NCBI GenBank assembly: GCA_963575745.1
Contig: CAUYUJ010018327.1
Span: 92,501 to 138,500, forward strand
DNA length: 46,000 bases
From: Prorocentrum cordatum
Lineage: Eukaryota; Sar; Dinophyceae; Prorocentrales; Prorocentraceae
Reading direction: 5' to 3'
Part shown: positions 8,006-20,040 of the stretch, one piece after another
How the letters are laid out: each line of letters begins with the position of its first letter
How positions within the stretch are numbered: the stretch's first letter is position 1
Made by a program: the position numbers and the translations under genes
Notes under the pieces: generated by a model
The model's database searches: none
Seen by the model: the letters and a program-made list of their open reading frames with translations, nothing else
What the model was told of the DNA's origin: nothing

Positions 8006-11000
8006 GCGGAACTCGCAGTGGTAATCCCGCTGCTCGCGCAACCGTCTCACCAAACCACCCGCAACTTGTTTTGCAACACGTATGCGGCGGCGATTGCGAT
8101 GCGTGCGTGGTGTTGGCGGGTGCATCCCTGCGGCCGCGCTAGCGCACGCATGCTCTCGCGCGCACAAGCCAGCTAGGTTGGCGCGACCGACGCGGCCGCG
8201 GTGGCGCTGACCTCTGGGCATTCACCAGCGGGCGCTTCAGTGCGAGTCGGCCACATGGGCGGGCGCGGTATCATGGCAACGTTGACAACCGTAGACACGA
8301 TGATGATTGCAGTGACGTTGGCGAAGATGATGACAGCGGCGACGGCGCAGCCAGTGACGGCGCCGATGCTGATCACGCCGGCGAAGATGACGGCGTCCTC
8401 GCATCGTTGATTCGAGTTCGGAAGGAGTTTGACATGCGCGCGCGGCCGACGAGAGAGAGTTGCCCGCATGGTATCATTTGACGCGGGATCGTGCCCCCCA
8501 GCCAGCGCGCAAGGGCGTTCGAATGATGGCATGCGGCGCGAAGGGCCGTTTGGGCCGAATGCAACGAAAACGACGAGGCACAAAACCAAAGGTTTTCTGA
8601 AGAGTTCGCAAGACCGCGGGCGCAGTTTTTTTAATGTAAAAATGTTGCACAATCAATCGTATGCTTATATATGCGTTCGGTGCGCCTGGCTTTGAAAACC
8701 GTGGTTTTCCAAGGAGTTCGGCACGCGCGCCCGGCGACTCGCGCGCGCGCACTTCGCCACGTTTTCTGCAAAGGGGGGTGTTGCGACAGCACGCGCGCGA
8801 GGGCGTTCGAACGACGGCGACATGCGCGAGCGAGAAGCCCATCTGAGAGCATTTTATGAGCAGGTTGAAAGGAAACCATGGTTTTCGCGGGGATTCGCAA
8901 GAGCGCGAGCGCAAGTTGTTTTGTTAATTATTGTTGCGAAGCCATTTGTTTCTAAGTGTTCTCGGTGCAGTCGATTATGACATCCTTTCTGCGCCTCAAG
9001 TTTGCATGATTTCGGCGCTCGCGCGCGACGACGCGCGCGCGTTTGCGCGGCGCGCGTTTGGTTTTTGTCGGGGGGCATGGCCGGTTTAGCTGGGTTGATG
9101 CGATTCCACATTGCTTTGAGGCGAACGATGGGGTAGAAGCGGAGTTGCGCTGCCACGCGAAAGGGGGCGGTTGAATTGGGGGAGGGGGGGGTCATAATCT
9201 TTTTTCCAGAAACGAGAACCGACGCGGCGCAATATAGGCAGCGAGATCTATCTGGCGCCAGCGGCGAGGTGCAACTTCCTGGGAGCAATGGATGTGGAGC
9301 CAATTATGTTGCGCAGTCTGCTCGGTGCAACTTACGAGTGGAATTCGCAGTCGCCAACTCCACTGCTCCCGCAATCGCCCCGCCCGCCCGCCCGTGATTC
9401 GTTGTTTGCAAAACGCATGCGGCGGCGATTGCAACTCGTGGTTGGCGCTGGCTGGCGCATATCTGCGGCCGCGCTAGCGGGCGCGCGCTCGCGCGCGCGG
9501 CGGCCAGCCAGCGCGGCGCGACTCACGCGGCCGCGGCGGCGCTGACCGCCGGGCACCGCTCAGCGGGCACTTCAGTGCGGGTCGGCCACTTGGGCGGGCG
9601 CGGCGCCGTGGAAACGCACGTCGACGGCGGTGGACGCGGCGACGACGCTAGCGACGCTGGCGACGATAATGACAACGGCGACAGCGCAGCCAGCGACGGC
9701 GCCGGCGCTGATCACGCCGACGACGACGACGGCGCCCTCGCGCCAGAAGGTCTGAAAGGAGTTCGGCATGCGCGCGCGGCCGGCGCGCGAGGGCGGCCCG
9801 CGCGGCGTTCCCTGGCGCCGGGTCGTGCTTCCCAGCGCGCGCGCGCAAGGGCGTTCGAATGATGTCGACATGCGGCGCGAACGGCCCGTCTGGCCGACTG
9901 CAATGAAACGGCGAACGGGAAACCGATGGCGTTCGCGAGGGCTCGCAACAGCGCGAGCGCAGTTTTCGATATGAAGAACTGACGTTGCGAAGTCATGCGT
10001 CTCATTCGTTTTCGGGGCATTCGATTTTGCCTTCCTTTCGAAATCAATGATTGTTGAAGGATTCGGGCGCTCGCGCGCGACGGCGCGCGCGTCGTTTTTT
10101 GCCGGCAGGGGATTCGAACGATTTCGCAAGGCGCCAGGGCCTGCAAAGTCACGCGCGCAAGGGCGCTCGGACGATGTCGACGCGCGCGCCCGAGAGTCCC
10201 ATTTGGTTGCGCTGCGCGGGCGCCTGGAAAACCATATGGCTTCCTTGAGAAGTCGCGGGAGCTCGAGCGCAGACTTGCGCTGGCAATTCTCGTTGCGAAG
10301 CCGCATGCTCTTGCGCGTTTTCGGGGCGCCGGATTCGAATCCTCGCGGCGCCCAGGGCTTTGGCTGATTTCGGCGCGCGCGCGCGTGAGACGACGCGCGC
10401 GCGCACTTCGTCGCGCGTTTTGCATGAGGCTCTTATAACCGGGCGATTTTTGACGAACGAGCGCGCGCTTCTTTCCGCTCGGAGAGCGCGGGGAGGGGGG
10501 GGGGGCAGGGGGGGCGCTGCCGGTTTGGCGGGGGCGGCGTGAATTCCATGGGCGATTGGCGATGGTGCAGAGACACGCGCAACATTAAATGCGACAAGGT
10601 GACCCGCCATTTCCGGGGGGCGGGGGGGGCGGGGGGGGCGGGGGTAGATCGCGTTCTTTGAGAGAGAACCTGCGCGGCGCAAGTTGCGTCGCGCAATTCG
10701 CATTGCGGACTTCGAAGTTGCCAACCCCGTTGCTCGCGCAGCGATCTCGCCCGCCCGCCCGCGATTTGGCCTGCAAAGCCCATGCGGCGGCGATGAGAGC
10801 GAGTGCTCGGCGCCGGCTGGCGCGTCGCCGCGGCCGCGGAAGCCCCCGCGCGCTCGATCGCGGAGCTGCCGGCAAGTCTGGCGCGACCGACGCGGCCGCG
10901 ATGGCGCTGGCCGCTTGGCCTCTCCCAGCGGGCACTGCAGCGCGAGTCGGCGACTTGGGCGGGCGCGGCGTCGCGGCGACGCCGAGGGCGGCGGGCGCGG

Positions 11001-12904
11001 CGACGGCGGCGGCGACGCTGGCGGCGAGGGCGGCAACGGCGACGGCCTGGCCAGCGACGGCGCCGATTCCGATCGCGCCGACGACGAAGGCGGGGCGCCC
11101 TCGCGTCGGCGACGCAGGTTTCGGGCCGAGTTCGGCGCGCGCGCGCGGCTGACGCGCGGGAGTTGCCCGCGAGGCACCGCTCGCACTAATCGCCCCCCCC
11201 CCCCCCCGGCGCGGGCGCAAGGGCGCCCTTGTGATTTCGACGCGCGGCGCGAGGGGAACGTCTGGTATAACTTAATAGAAACGCATATATATAATACACA
11301 ACATATCTTTAGATATGGTTCCCTGAAGAATTCGGAAGAGCGCGAGCGCGTGATTCTTTTGAAACAGAGGTTCCACAACCGCGCGCAGTTGCATGTGTTG
11401 TTTCTTGTTTTCGAAGGCGCTCGATTTCAAAATCCGCGCGAAACTTGTGAGTTGCCACGAAGGATTTGGGCGCGCGCGCGACGACGCGCGCGCGCATCGC
11501 CCCGCGTCCTGCCGGGGATTCTTGCGACAGCGCGCGCGAGGGCGTTCGGGCGACGTCGACATGCGCGCGCGACTGGTTACATTCGATGAAATTGGTGAAA
11601 CCGATGTTTTGCTTGGAGAATATGCAAGAGCGCGGGTGTCAGCTGATTTTGAAAATTCTTGCGAAACAATTCGCATTTATTTGTTCGGGGCATTCGGTTT
11701 TGAAGTGCCCGCGAAACCCGGTTGATTTGGGAGGGGTTTCGGCGCGCGCGCGACGCCGCGCGCGCGCTTCCCGACGATCGCCAACGACGAACGAACGCGC
11801 GCACATAATATTTTTTCAGCCGATGACAGGTGGGGGGGGATGCCGTCCTAACTGGGATATTGAGAGCTAATTGTTAGAATGGGCGATGCGGCAGAATCGC
11901 ATCACACTGCGCCGCGCGATGGGGGGTGGAAGGCCAGGGGGGCGGGGAGGGGGGGGGATCGTTTGAAGACAGGGGAATCATTCAGGTGCAATATAGGCGG
12001 CGCGACCAACGTGGCGCGCAATCCGCGCGAGGCAATCTATCCGGTGCATTCTGAATTGCGCAGTCGATGCGCAATTGATTTTTACATGCAAGTGGGCGCA
12101 TTCCACGCCCTTGCAAGCGGCCCGCCCACCCACCCGCAATTTGGCTTGCAAAACCCACGCGGCGGCGATTGCGTGAGCGCTGGGCGTCGGCTGGCGCATC
12201 TGCGGCCGCGCTAGCGGGTGCGAGCTCGCGCGCGCGGCGGCCAGCTAGTTTGCCGCGGCCGACGCGGCCGCGATGGCGCTGACCGCCGGGCAATTCCCCG
12301 TGTGCACTTCAGTGCGAGTCGGCGACTTGGGCGGGCGCGGCATCGCGGCGACGCCGAGGACGGCGGACGCGATTATGAATGCAGCGATGATGGTGGCGAT
12401 GGTGGTGGCGACGACGGCAGGGCCAGTGGCGGCGCCGATGTCAATCGCGCCAGCTGACAACAATGACGACGTCCTCGCGTTGGCGATTGAGGTCTTAAAG
12501 GAGTTCGACATGCTCGCGCGGGGTTTTATTTGACGCGGATCGCGCCCCCCCCGCCCCCCCCCCTCAGCACGCGCGCAAGGGCGTTCGAATGAGTTCGGCA
12601 CGCGGCGCGATGGGCCCGTCTGACAGAATTTTATTGAACAGATCGTTTTCTGCAGTGTCCGCAAGGGCGCGAGCGCGAGACTGTTTTGGAAAATGGCGTT
12701 TCAATACCACGCGTTTTTATTTGTTCCACGACGCTCCATTTTGAAATTGCGACGACGACGGTCGGCGAGGGATTCCGGCGCGCGCGCGACGACGCGCGCG
12801 CATCTGTTCTTCTTTCTTTCGCTGGGGATTCTCGCGACAGCGCGCGCAAGGGCGCCCGTAAGTCTTCGACGCGCCTGCGGAGCATGTTATGAACAGCTTT
12901 TATC

Positions 12905-13840
12905 GACCTAGGCTCTGCCCAGAAGGGTTCTTACCCTGTGTGCTTTAAGGGCCAGGCAGTGGGCTTCGCCCCGGGCGCCCCCCCCGGCATCCGCCCCGCG
13001 GTTCCCCCGTTGCGCCCCCTTAGCTCAGCGTTGCTTATCTCATTCTAGCTTAGCCGATTCCGTCTTAGCTTAGCTTAGCTTCGTCTGGGCTCAGGTTTAT
13101 CTTAGCTAAGCTTACCTTCATCTTAGCTTCGCTGCGTTTTAGCATAACAGAACACAGCATAGCATAGCGTAGCATAGCATAGCGCAGCACAGCATATTAT
13201 AGCATAGTCCATCATAGCATAGCGCAGCATAGCATAGCATAGCATAGCGCAGCACAGCACAGCATAGCACAGCGCAGCATAGCATAACAGAGTAGAGCAT
13301 AGCATAGCATAGCAGCAAAGCAAAGGCAACGCAACAGCAGCGACAGCAAAGCAAAGCACAAGCAACGCAAAGCAAAGCAAAGCAAAAGCACAAGCAAAGC
13401 AAAGGAAAGGCAAAGCAAAACCAATGTCTTAGCATGGGTGTAATTCCCTACCTAGGCTCTGCCTAGAGGGTTAGCTTAGCTAAGCTTAGCGCAGCGCAGC
13501 GCTGCATCAGCATAGCGCAGCATAGCATAGCATAGCCAAGCATAGCACAACACAGCATAGCATAACATAGCATAGCATATCATAACATAGCCAATCATAG
13601 CATACCATTGCATAGCGCAGGTTAGCATAGCATATCATATCATAGCATGTATTAGCATAACACAGCGCAGCATGCCATTGCAGAGCTCAGCAGAGCTTAG
13701 CATAGCATAGCATAGCATAGCGCAGCATATTATACCACAGCATAGCAATGCATAGCGCGGTGTAGTATGTCATGTCATAGCATAGCAACGAATGCTGCTT
13801 TCCTAGGGGCTTCAATTTTTAGGTGGGGTCGCACTGGGGT
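12905..13840. repeat. TTAGC / AGCAT pentamer island inside the satellite
   Basis: A non-satellite block. It opens with cctaggctctgcccagaagg and goes through ttagcttagctt runs into long agcatagcatagcgcag runs and an agcaaagcaaag stretch. At 13452 it repeats cctaggctctgcctagaggg and then has a second agcatagc run to about 13790. The spacing of the satellite landmark across it is about 2.13 kb instead of ~1.3 kb, matching an added block of roughly 0.9 kb. Minus-strand frames rich in Cys, Tyr, Ala, Met and Leu are translations of the pentamer. Confidence 0.82.
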
Positions 13841-16800
13841 AGTTTGACAACTTGTGGTTTTCGTAAGAATTCGCAAGAGCGCGAGCGCAAACACCTTTTG
13901 AAGTCCTTGCGAAACCAAGAGTTGTTGGTGGATTTCGGCGCGCGCGCGCCCCGACGCGCGCACGTGCACTTCGTCCTTTCTGTTTCAAGGGATGCTTTGA
14001 AAACTGGTGGCGCTTGATAAACGAGTGCGCGCGCATTGTAAGTTTTGCGGTGGGCGAGGAGGGGGGGGGGGGGGGGGGGCGCGCGCCGCCGGTCTGGCCG
14101 GGCCGCGCCGCCGGTCTGGCCGGGCGATAGGGTTTCATATTTGAGATGGGCGATGGGGCAGAATCAGAAGGTCCGACTATTTTCTTAACGGGGGAATCTA
14201 TGCGTTGTAATGGATTTCGACGAACGAGCGAGAAATCCCATGCCCTTGCAAAAGTCCCCGCCCACCCACGCGCAACCTGGTTTGCAAAGCCCACGCGGCG
14301 GCGACTGCGATGCATGCTCGGCGTTGGCCAGTGCATCTCCGCGGCCGCGCCAGCCCAGGCGCGCGCGCGCAGCGGCCAGCTAGTTTGGCGCGACCGACGC
14401 GGCTGCGGCGGCGCTGACCGCTGGGCGCATCCCAGCGGGCACTTCACTGCGAGTCGGCGACTTGGGCGGGCGCGGTATCATGGCAACGTCGACGGCGGTA
14501 GACGCGATGATGATAGTAGCGATGCCGGCGGCGACGTCGACAGCGACGAAGGCGCGGCCGGCGCGGGCGCCGGCGCTGATCGCGCCGACGACGACGACGG
14601 CGCCGTCGCGTCGGCGACGAAGGTTCTGGAAAGAACTCGACATGCGCCCGCGGCCGACGCGCGAGAGTGGCCCGCGTCGCTTTATTTGGCGCGGATCGCG
14701 GGCCCCCATCCGCCCCCCCACCCCCCGGCGCGCGCGCAGGGGCTTGCGCGCGATGTCGGCGTGCGACGCCAGAGGCCCGTTTGGCGGAATTCCATGGCAA
14801 CGTTGAAACGCCGATGGGTTCCCCTGCGGAATCGCAAGAGCGCGAGCGCACGCTTTCTTTTGCAATCTGAGGTTGCGAAACCATGTGTCTTGGCATGTTT
14901 TTGGACGCTCGATTATTTTGCGACACCAGAGGTTGTTGAAGGATTTCGGCATGCGCGCGCGACGACGCGCGCGTGCACTTCGTCCTATTTGTCAAGAAGG
15001 GTTCTCGCGACGGCACGCGCGAAAGGGCGCGAGGAAGATTTCGACGCGCGCGCGCGAAGCCCATGTGGTATGTGGCGGCAGTTTCTGAACAGGTTGAAAC
15101 AAACAGCGATTTTCTTAGACTTTGCAAGAGCGCGCGCGCAAGCTTAGCTTTAAAATCCGCGCTGCGAAGCCCGATGCTTTTATTAGTGTTTTGGACACTC
15201 GATTGCGAAGCACTTACGCCACCGAAGGTTCTTCGAGGATTTCGGCTTGCGCGCGCGACGACGCGCGCGCACTTCGTTTCGCGTTTGCAAGGGATTTATC
15301 TGAAATCTATGATTTGTGATAAACGAGTGCGCGCGCGTAGTTTTTTCTTGCAGAGGATGGCGGGGGGTACCGACATCGGCCCCGCCTTGGTCGATGTGTC
15401 ATTTTAATATGCAAATTGCAAGACGGAAGCGGGATGGGATAATCCTGGGGGAGGGGGTTATTCTTGTTCCTTTTGCAAAGGCGGAGATTTTATTTAGCAG
15501 AGGAGTTGGCACATACCATTGCCTTGCAAACATCCCACCCGCCCACCCGCAACTTGGTTTGCAGAACCCACGCGGTGGCGATTGCGATGAGTGCGTGGCG
15601 CTGGCTGGTACATCTGCGGCCGCGCTGGCCCGCGCAAGCTCGCGCGCGCAGCGGCCAGCTTGTTTGGCGCCGCCGACGCGGCCGCGGCGGCGCTGACCGT
15701 TGGGCGCGTCCCAGCGGGCACCTCAGTGCGAGTCGGTGACTTGGGCGGGCGCGGGTTCAGGGCGACGCCGGGAACGATCGACGCGGTTATGAGAGTAGCG
15801 ATGATGTTGGCGACGGTGGCGATGCCGACGGCAAGGCCAATGACGGCGCCGTTAGCGATGGCGATGTCCTCGCGTCGGCAATGAAGGATTTCGAAGGGTC
15901 TCGGCGCGCGCGCGAGGACGACGCGCGCGAGTGGCCCGCGCGGTGCTCTTCGACGCGGGTCGTGCTTCCCAGCGCACGCGCATGGGCTTGCGAATGATTT
16001 TGACGCGCGGTGCGAGATGCCCGTTTGGCATAAGTTATTTTTTTTGCCAGCCCATGTTTTTCTTTGGAATCTGCAAAACCACGAGCGCAGGCTTCGGTGA
16101 AAACGGATGTTACACAGCCACGTGTGCGTGTGCGTGTGTGTGTGTTACAAAAATCGGGACAGTCGTTGTTGAATTCTTTGGGTTTGTTTGACAGGATTCC
16201 GGCGCGCGCGCGCGACGACGCGCTCGCGTCGCCTCATTTGTTGCAAGGGATTTGCGCGACAACACTCGCGCAAGGACGCTCGAGCGATTCCGACGAGCGC
16301 GCTCGAGAGGCCCGCTTGGTCGCACATTCTGAATATATTGAAACAACCAATGGTTTTGTTGAGAATTCTCAAGTGCGCGGGTTCAACATTGTGTTGAAAA
16401 TCGTTGTTTCGAAACTATGTGTTTCAGTTGTTTCCGCGTCTCTCGGCGAAGGAGGATCCTGGCGTGCGCGCGCGACGACGCGCGCGTGCGCACTTCGTCC
16501 CATTTGTTGCAAGGGGTTCTTGAACCTTGTTATTTGTTATTAACGGAGGGGGGGTCGATACCGGCTGGGCTGGGGCGGTATGGGTCCATATGTAAAATGG
16601 ACGATGTGTCATAATCATATGCAAATTACATATCGCGAGTTATTTCCGGCTTCGGGACGGGGGTGGGATCTATTACTAAGGGAATCTATGTGGTGCAAGC
16701 TGCGGGGGGGGGGGGGGGGGGGCAATTCACTTAGTGTCCGCAGTGAGTTGCCAACCCCCTTGCTTGCGCAATCTTCCCGCCCACCAGCCCGTGACTTGGT

Positions 16801-17779
16801 TTACAAAAGCCCATGGGGCGGCAATTGCGACGTTTGTCTGGCGTTTGCTGGCGCATCGCTGCGGCCGCGCCAGCGTGCGCAGGCTCGCGCGCAGAGCGGC
16901 CAGCTAGTCTGGCGCGACCGACGCGGCCGCGGTGGCACTGACCGCTGGGCACTCCCCAGCGCGTGTCGCACGCCGTGCTGTCGCGCAGGCGGGCGCGGTA
17001 TCATGGCGGCGCCGACGACGGTGGACGCGATTCGGATAGTATCGATGACGGTGACGATGGTGATGATGACGACGGCACGGCCACTGACGGTGCCGATGTG
17101 TTTTCGTTTCGATGATGAACGTTTCGGAAAGATTTCGACATCCGCGCGCGGACGACGTGCGCGAATGGACCGCATGGTTTTTTTTGTTACAAGGATCGTG
17201 CCCCCCCCGAACGAGCGCAAGGGCGTTCGAATGATTTCGACATGATCCGAGAGGCCCGCTTGGCAACGGTCGATGAACAGGTTGGAAAGCTGGGCTATTG
17301 TTTGAACACTCGCAAAACCGCGCGAGCAGACTTTTGTCGAAAGCTGATGTTGGAAACCTACGTTTTTGATGTTTCAGGGACATTCGATGTTTCAACCCTT
17401 GCAGCGCTTCTGGTTGTTGAAAGATGTCAGCTTGCGCGCGCGACGACGCGCGAGGGCGTGCCATTCGCAGTTTTGTGTTGCAAGAAATTATTGGAAACTG
17501 ATGGTTTTCGTTCGACGAGTTTGTGCGCATACTGCTTTTTGCAGTCGACCATGTGGGGGGCTCGACCCCAGCCTGGTGCAAATTGCAAATCCCAAAGGGG
17601 AAAGGGAAACCTGCTGTGGGTTGTAGATGCCAGTTTCCGCTCAGAGCAAAATATGGATGATATGCAATCTGTGTGGTGCTTCATCTACACATAAGTATAT
17701 ATGGACATACATATATGTTTACAGTGCAATCTATGTGGTGCGATCTACGTTGTGCTATCTAGGCGGCGACGGGGCGGCG

Positions 17780-18110
17780 ACGGCGGCAACGTAGCCGCCA
17801 GACTGGCAGACCTTCCCAGACGATGGGCGGCGACGAAGGGGCGAAGGGGCGGCGACACCGGCAACATAGCCACCAGACCAGCAGGCACACGCAGACGACG
17901 GGCGGCGAAGATGCGGCGACGGGCGGCGACGGCGGCAACATAGCCGCCAGACCAGCAGGCAGGCGCAGACGACGGGCGGCGACGATGCGGCGACGGGCGG
18001 CGACGGCGGCAACATAGCCGCCAGACCAGCAGGCAGGCGCAAACGACGGGCGGCGACGAGGCAACGACGGGGCAGCGACGGCGGCAACATAGCCGCCAGA
18101 GTGGCACACA
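17780..18110. repeat. ~75 bp tandem repeat, about five units
   Basis: The unit has the form ggcggcaacatagccgccag, then accagcaggcaggcgcag and acgacgggcggcgacg. Landmark copies are near 17782, 17857, 17932, 18006 and 18081. The spacing of 74-75 bp equals a whole number of codons, so frames stay open on both strands without implying a gene. Confidence 0.88.
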
Positions 18111-18164
18111 GGCCCAGTTTTTTAGGATAAGTATGAACCCCTACGTGCAAGCACTGTTTAGTGA

Positions 18165-18535
18165 AGATCGCAACGCCTTTGGCCCGTCGAAGTTGATGTT
18201 TCCACAGCGCTGGCCGTATTTCAGGATCGGTGTTTTGCTCCTGTCCTTCAGTCTGGCGTCCTTGCCCCAGCGCGGGCCACACTTCTGGAACCGGTTCCTT
18301 CCTCGGCGTTGCCTCCCCCTCCTTTCGCCTTTCCGCGTTCCCCTGATCCTCCTACTTTTGTCTCCTCTCCGCTTCCTCATCGTCTCGGGGTGTCGTTTGA
18401 TGATCCCGAGCGGAACCCAAAGCCAAAACCTCCTCTTCCTCCTCTTCCTCCACCTCCATCCGCTCACTCCTCGGCCAGTCTATCGAAAAGTCCCCCTTCC
18501 CGATCGCACAGGAAACGTTGGGTCAAATCATGAAA
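18165..18535 (+). CDS. Candidate Pro-rich terminal exon (unknown)
   Basis: One plus-strand frame runs from just after a stop at 18162 to a TGA at 18533. It encodes VDVSTALAVFQDRCFAPVLQ, then a Pro-rich segment including RLGVSFDDPERNPKPKP, and ends in SRSHRKRWVKS. The mix of hydrophobic, acidic and basic residues is less repetitive than the surrounding artefact frames, and a possible acceptor (ttccacag or tttcag) lies inside. There is no start codon, family or partner exon. It could be a terminal exon or chance. I do not recognise it. Confidence 0.25.
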
Positions 18536-18771
18536 AGGGTTCAACGCAATGGGAAGGAATATGCGGGAGGGGTAGGTCGAATGTGACATGCGGCGTGAGC
18601 ACACCGACCTTGCTCCATCCACCCTCTCTCGCTCCTTGTCGTGCTCCTCGCCCCCCTTCTCCATGCTATGCGCCTCCTCCTAATTCCCTCATCGTCCTCA
18701 CCTCTTCCGCCTCCTCATCCTCCTTCTTCACGTCCGCCTCCTCCTGCAGAGTGAGCCCCCCTTAATTTTTT

Positions 18772-18865
18772 TTTCGGTGCGGATCGTCTGCGCGCCTCGT
18801 CGTCGTCGTCGTCGTGGTCGTGGTGCATGTTGCTCTGGTCGCCACATGTTTCCCTTATGCAGAGG
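18772..18865 (+). repeat. Duplicated ~100 bp segment, copy 1
   Basis: It shares with 19231-19335 the string cggtgcggatcgtctgcgcg, then ctcgtc triplets, gtggtgc.tgttgct and catgtttccc.ttatgcag or its counterpart. Each copy ends near cag followed by ccacc, so each could contain a splice acceptor. Confidence 0.65.
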
Positions 18866-19230
18866 CCACCCATTTGGCGTGCCAAGCATTGCACGCCGCC
18901 TGGCTGTCCGTTCGTTCGTCCGTCCGTCCGTCCGTCCGTCTGTCTTCCCGGCTCTCGGAGCCGCGGTGCTTAGAGCTTCTTAGTTTTGGGATGCGTCGGC
19001 TGCCGCCACTGTCGCTGTCGCCGTCACTCGAGCCGAAGGCCCTGACGAGGGGGTGGCGGCAGCAGTGGCAGTGCCGAAACGCGCCCAGAGTCCAGCGAGA
19101 CATGAGGGTGCAAACACGACTTGTCTAGCTGATGCTCTGGGAGGGGCCTGTGCTCAGGGGTGGCTACAGCACCGCTCAACGGTGTGCTGTTCAAACCGAA
19201 CCTGCAGGGTGGGCCCTTTCTCTGATGCCT

Positions 19231-19335
19231 GCTTCGGTGCGGATCGTCTGCGCGCCTCGTCTCGGTCGTCGGCGTCGTCGTGGTAGTGGTGCGTGTTGCT
19301 TTGCTTGGGACTTGTTTCCTTTGCCCAGTGACCAC
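19231..19335 (+). repeat. Duplicated ~100 bp segment, copy 2
   Basis: This is the partner of 18772-18865. It has the same start and layout, with an altered triplet run (gtctcggtcgtcggcgtcgt) and the ending gtttcctttgcccagtgacc. Confidence 0.65.
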
Positions 19336-19538
19336 CACCGCCATTCTTCCTTCCTCCCTTCCTCCGCATCTTTCTCCTTCCCTTCATCCTCCCCTCCCTC
19401 CTCCCTTTCCTCCTCATCCCCCCTCCTCCTCCTCCCCCTGCTGCTCCTCCTCTTCCCCCTCTTCCCTGTCCCGCCTCCCTCGTCCACCTTCCCCCCTCCT
19501 CCCTCCCTCTTCCTCCTCCTCCGTGCTCGCCCCGCGAG

Positions 19539-19873
19539 GCTCGCCAGCCGCCCCGCCCGCGTTCCCCCCGATGCCCTTCATGCCGGGCAAGGGGCTTGCG
19601 CCGCCCATGCCCCCTCCGGAGATGATGCAGATGATGATGCAGAAGGGGGGGGGCAAGGCGGAGTTCATGCAGATGATGCAGATGATGATGATGAAGGGCG
19701 GCCCCCCCAGAAAGGAGAAGAAGGCCAAGAGCTCCAGCAGCTCGTCCTCGTCCTCCAGCGGCGGCGCAGACGATGCAGACGACGGCCTCGACGGGGCCTC
19801 TGCGCTCGCGTCCCGCTCGGCCGAAGCTCGCAGCGGCCGGTGGCGGGCGCGCTCGCGGGACCGCCGATCATGA
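19539..19873 (+). CDS. Candidate terminal exon: Met-rich, Arg/Ser-tailed protein
   Basis: A long pyrimidine tract (19340-19530) and AG dinucleotides near 19538 and 19547 precede a frame ending in TGA at 19871-19873. It encodes PPMPFMPGKGLAPPMPPPEM, a Met/Gln-rich stretch (MMQMMMQK, FMQMMQMMMM), a basic patch, ten serines, an acidic segment (ADDADDGLDG) and the tail RWRARSRDRRS. This looks more like a nuclear or RNA-binding protein tail than the neighbouring artefacts. It is on the same strand as the KH gene 14 kb upstream and could be its last exon, but nothing in the sequence proves that. The start is approximate. Confidence 0.4.
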
Positions 19874-19964
19874 TGTCCGCTCGGCCGCATCGGGGAGGAA
19901 GCGAAGGTGGGGGAAGGAGGGACGGGGTGGGCGGGCGGGGAAAGACGAAGACGAGAGGGATGGT

Positions 19965-20040
19965 GAGGATGGTGACGATGACGACGACGATGACGATGAC
20001 GACGTCGACGACGATGATGATGATGGTGATGATGATGCTG
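19965..20040. repeat. (GAC/GAT)n triplet tract
   Basis: A short run of gacgacgatgac followed by gatgatgatggtg, immediately before the first ~1.1 kb unit. Confidence 0.85.

Larger units (their letters stand above)
6020..17680. repeat. Higher-order satellite array, ~1.25-1.4 kb monomers
   Basis: A landmark resembling cccacccgcaacttggtttg (varying between copies) recurs near 6185, 8045, 9370, 10740, 12120, 14255, 15535 and 16770. It is followed by conserved stretches such as ctgcggccgcgctagcg, ggccagctagtttggcgcg and cacttcagtgcgagtcgg. Spacing is 1.24-1.38 kb, apart from two longer gaps explained by the CGA block and the AGCAT island. Each monomer also has several ~150-300 bp subrepeats with GCGCGCGC-gacgac-GCGCGCGC palindromes, ttgcaagggattctcgcgac and gcgcaagggcgttcgaa. 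No frame is conserved between monomers, so the many open frames are treated as chance products of high GC. Confidence 0.8.
18536..19538. other. Pyrimidine-rich non-coding stretch
   Basis: It holds C/T-rich tracts at 18600-18760 and 19340-19530 and a (gtcc)n run near 18905-18945. A ~100 bp duplicated segment, starting cggtgcggatcgtctgcgcg, is at 18776 and 19235. I see no supportable gene. Confidence 0.5.

Noticed and set aside
13123-13435. Minus-strand Cys/Tyr/Ala/Met/Leu-rich frames, at first sight membrane peptides
   Set aside because: They are translations of the AGCAT pentamer run. A 5 bp repeat gives the same peptide cycle in all three frames.
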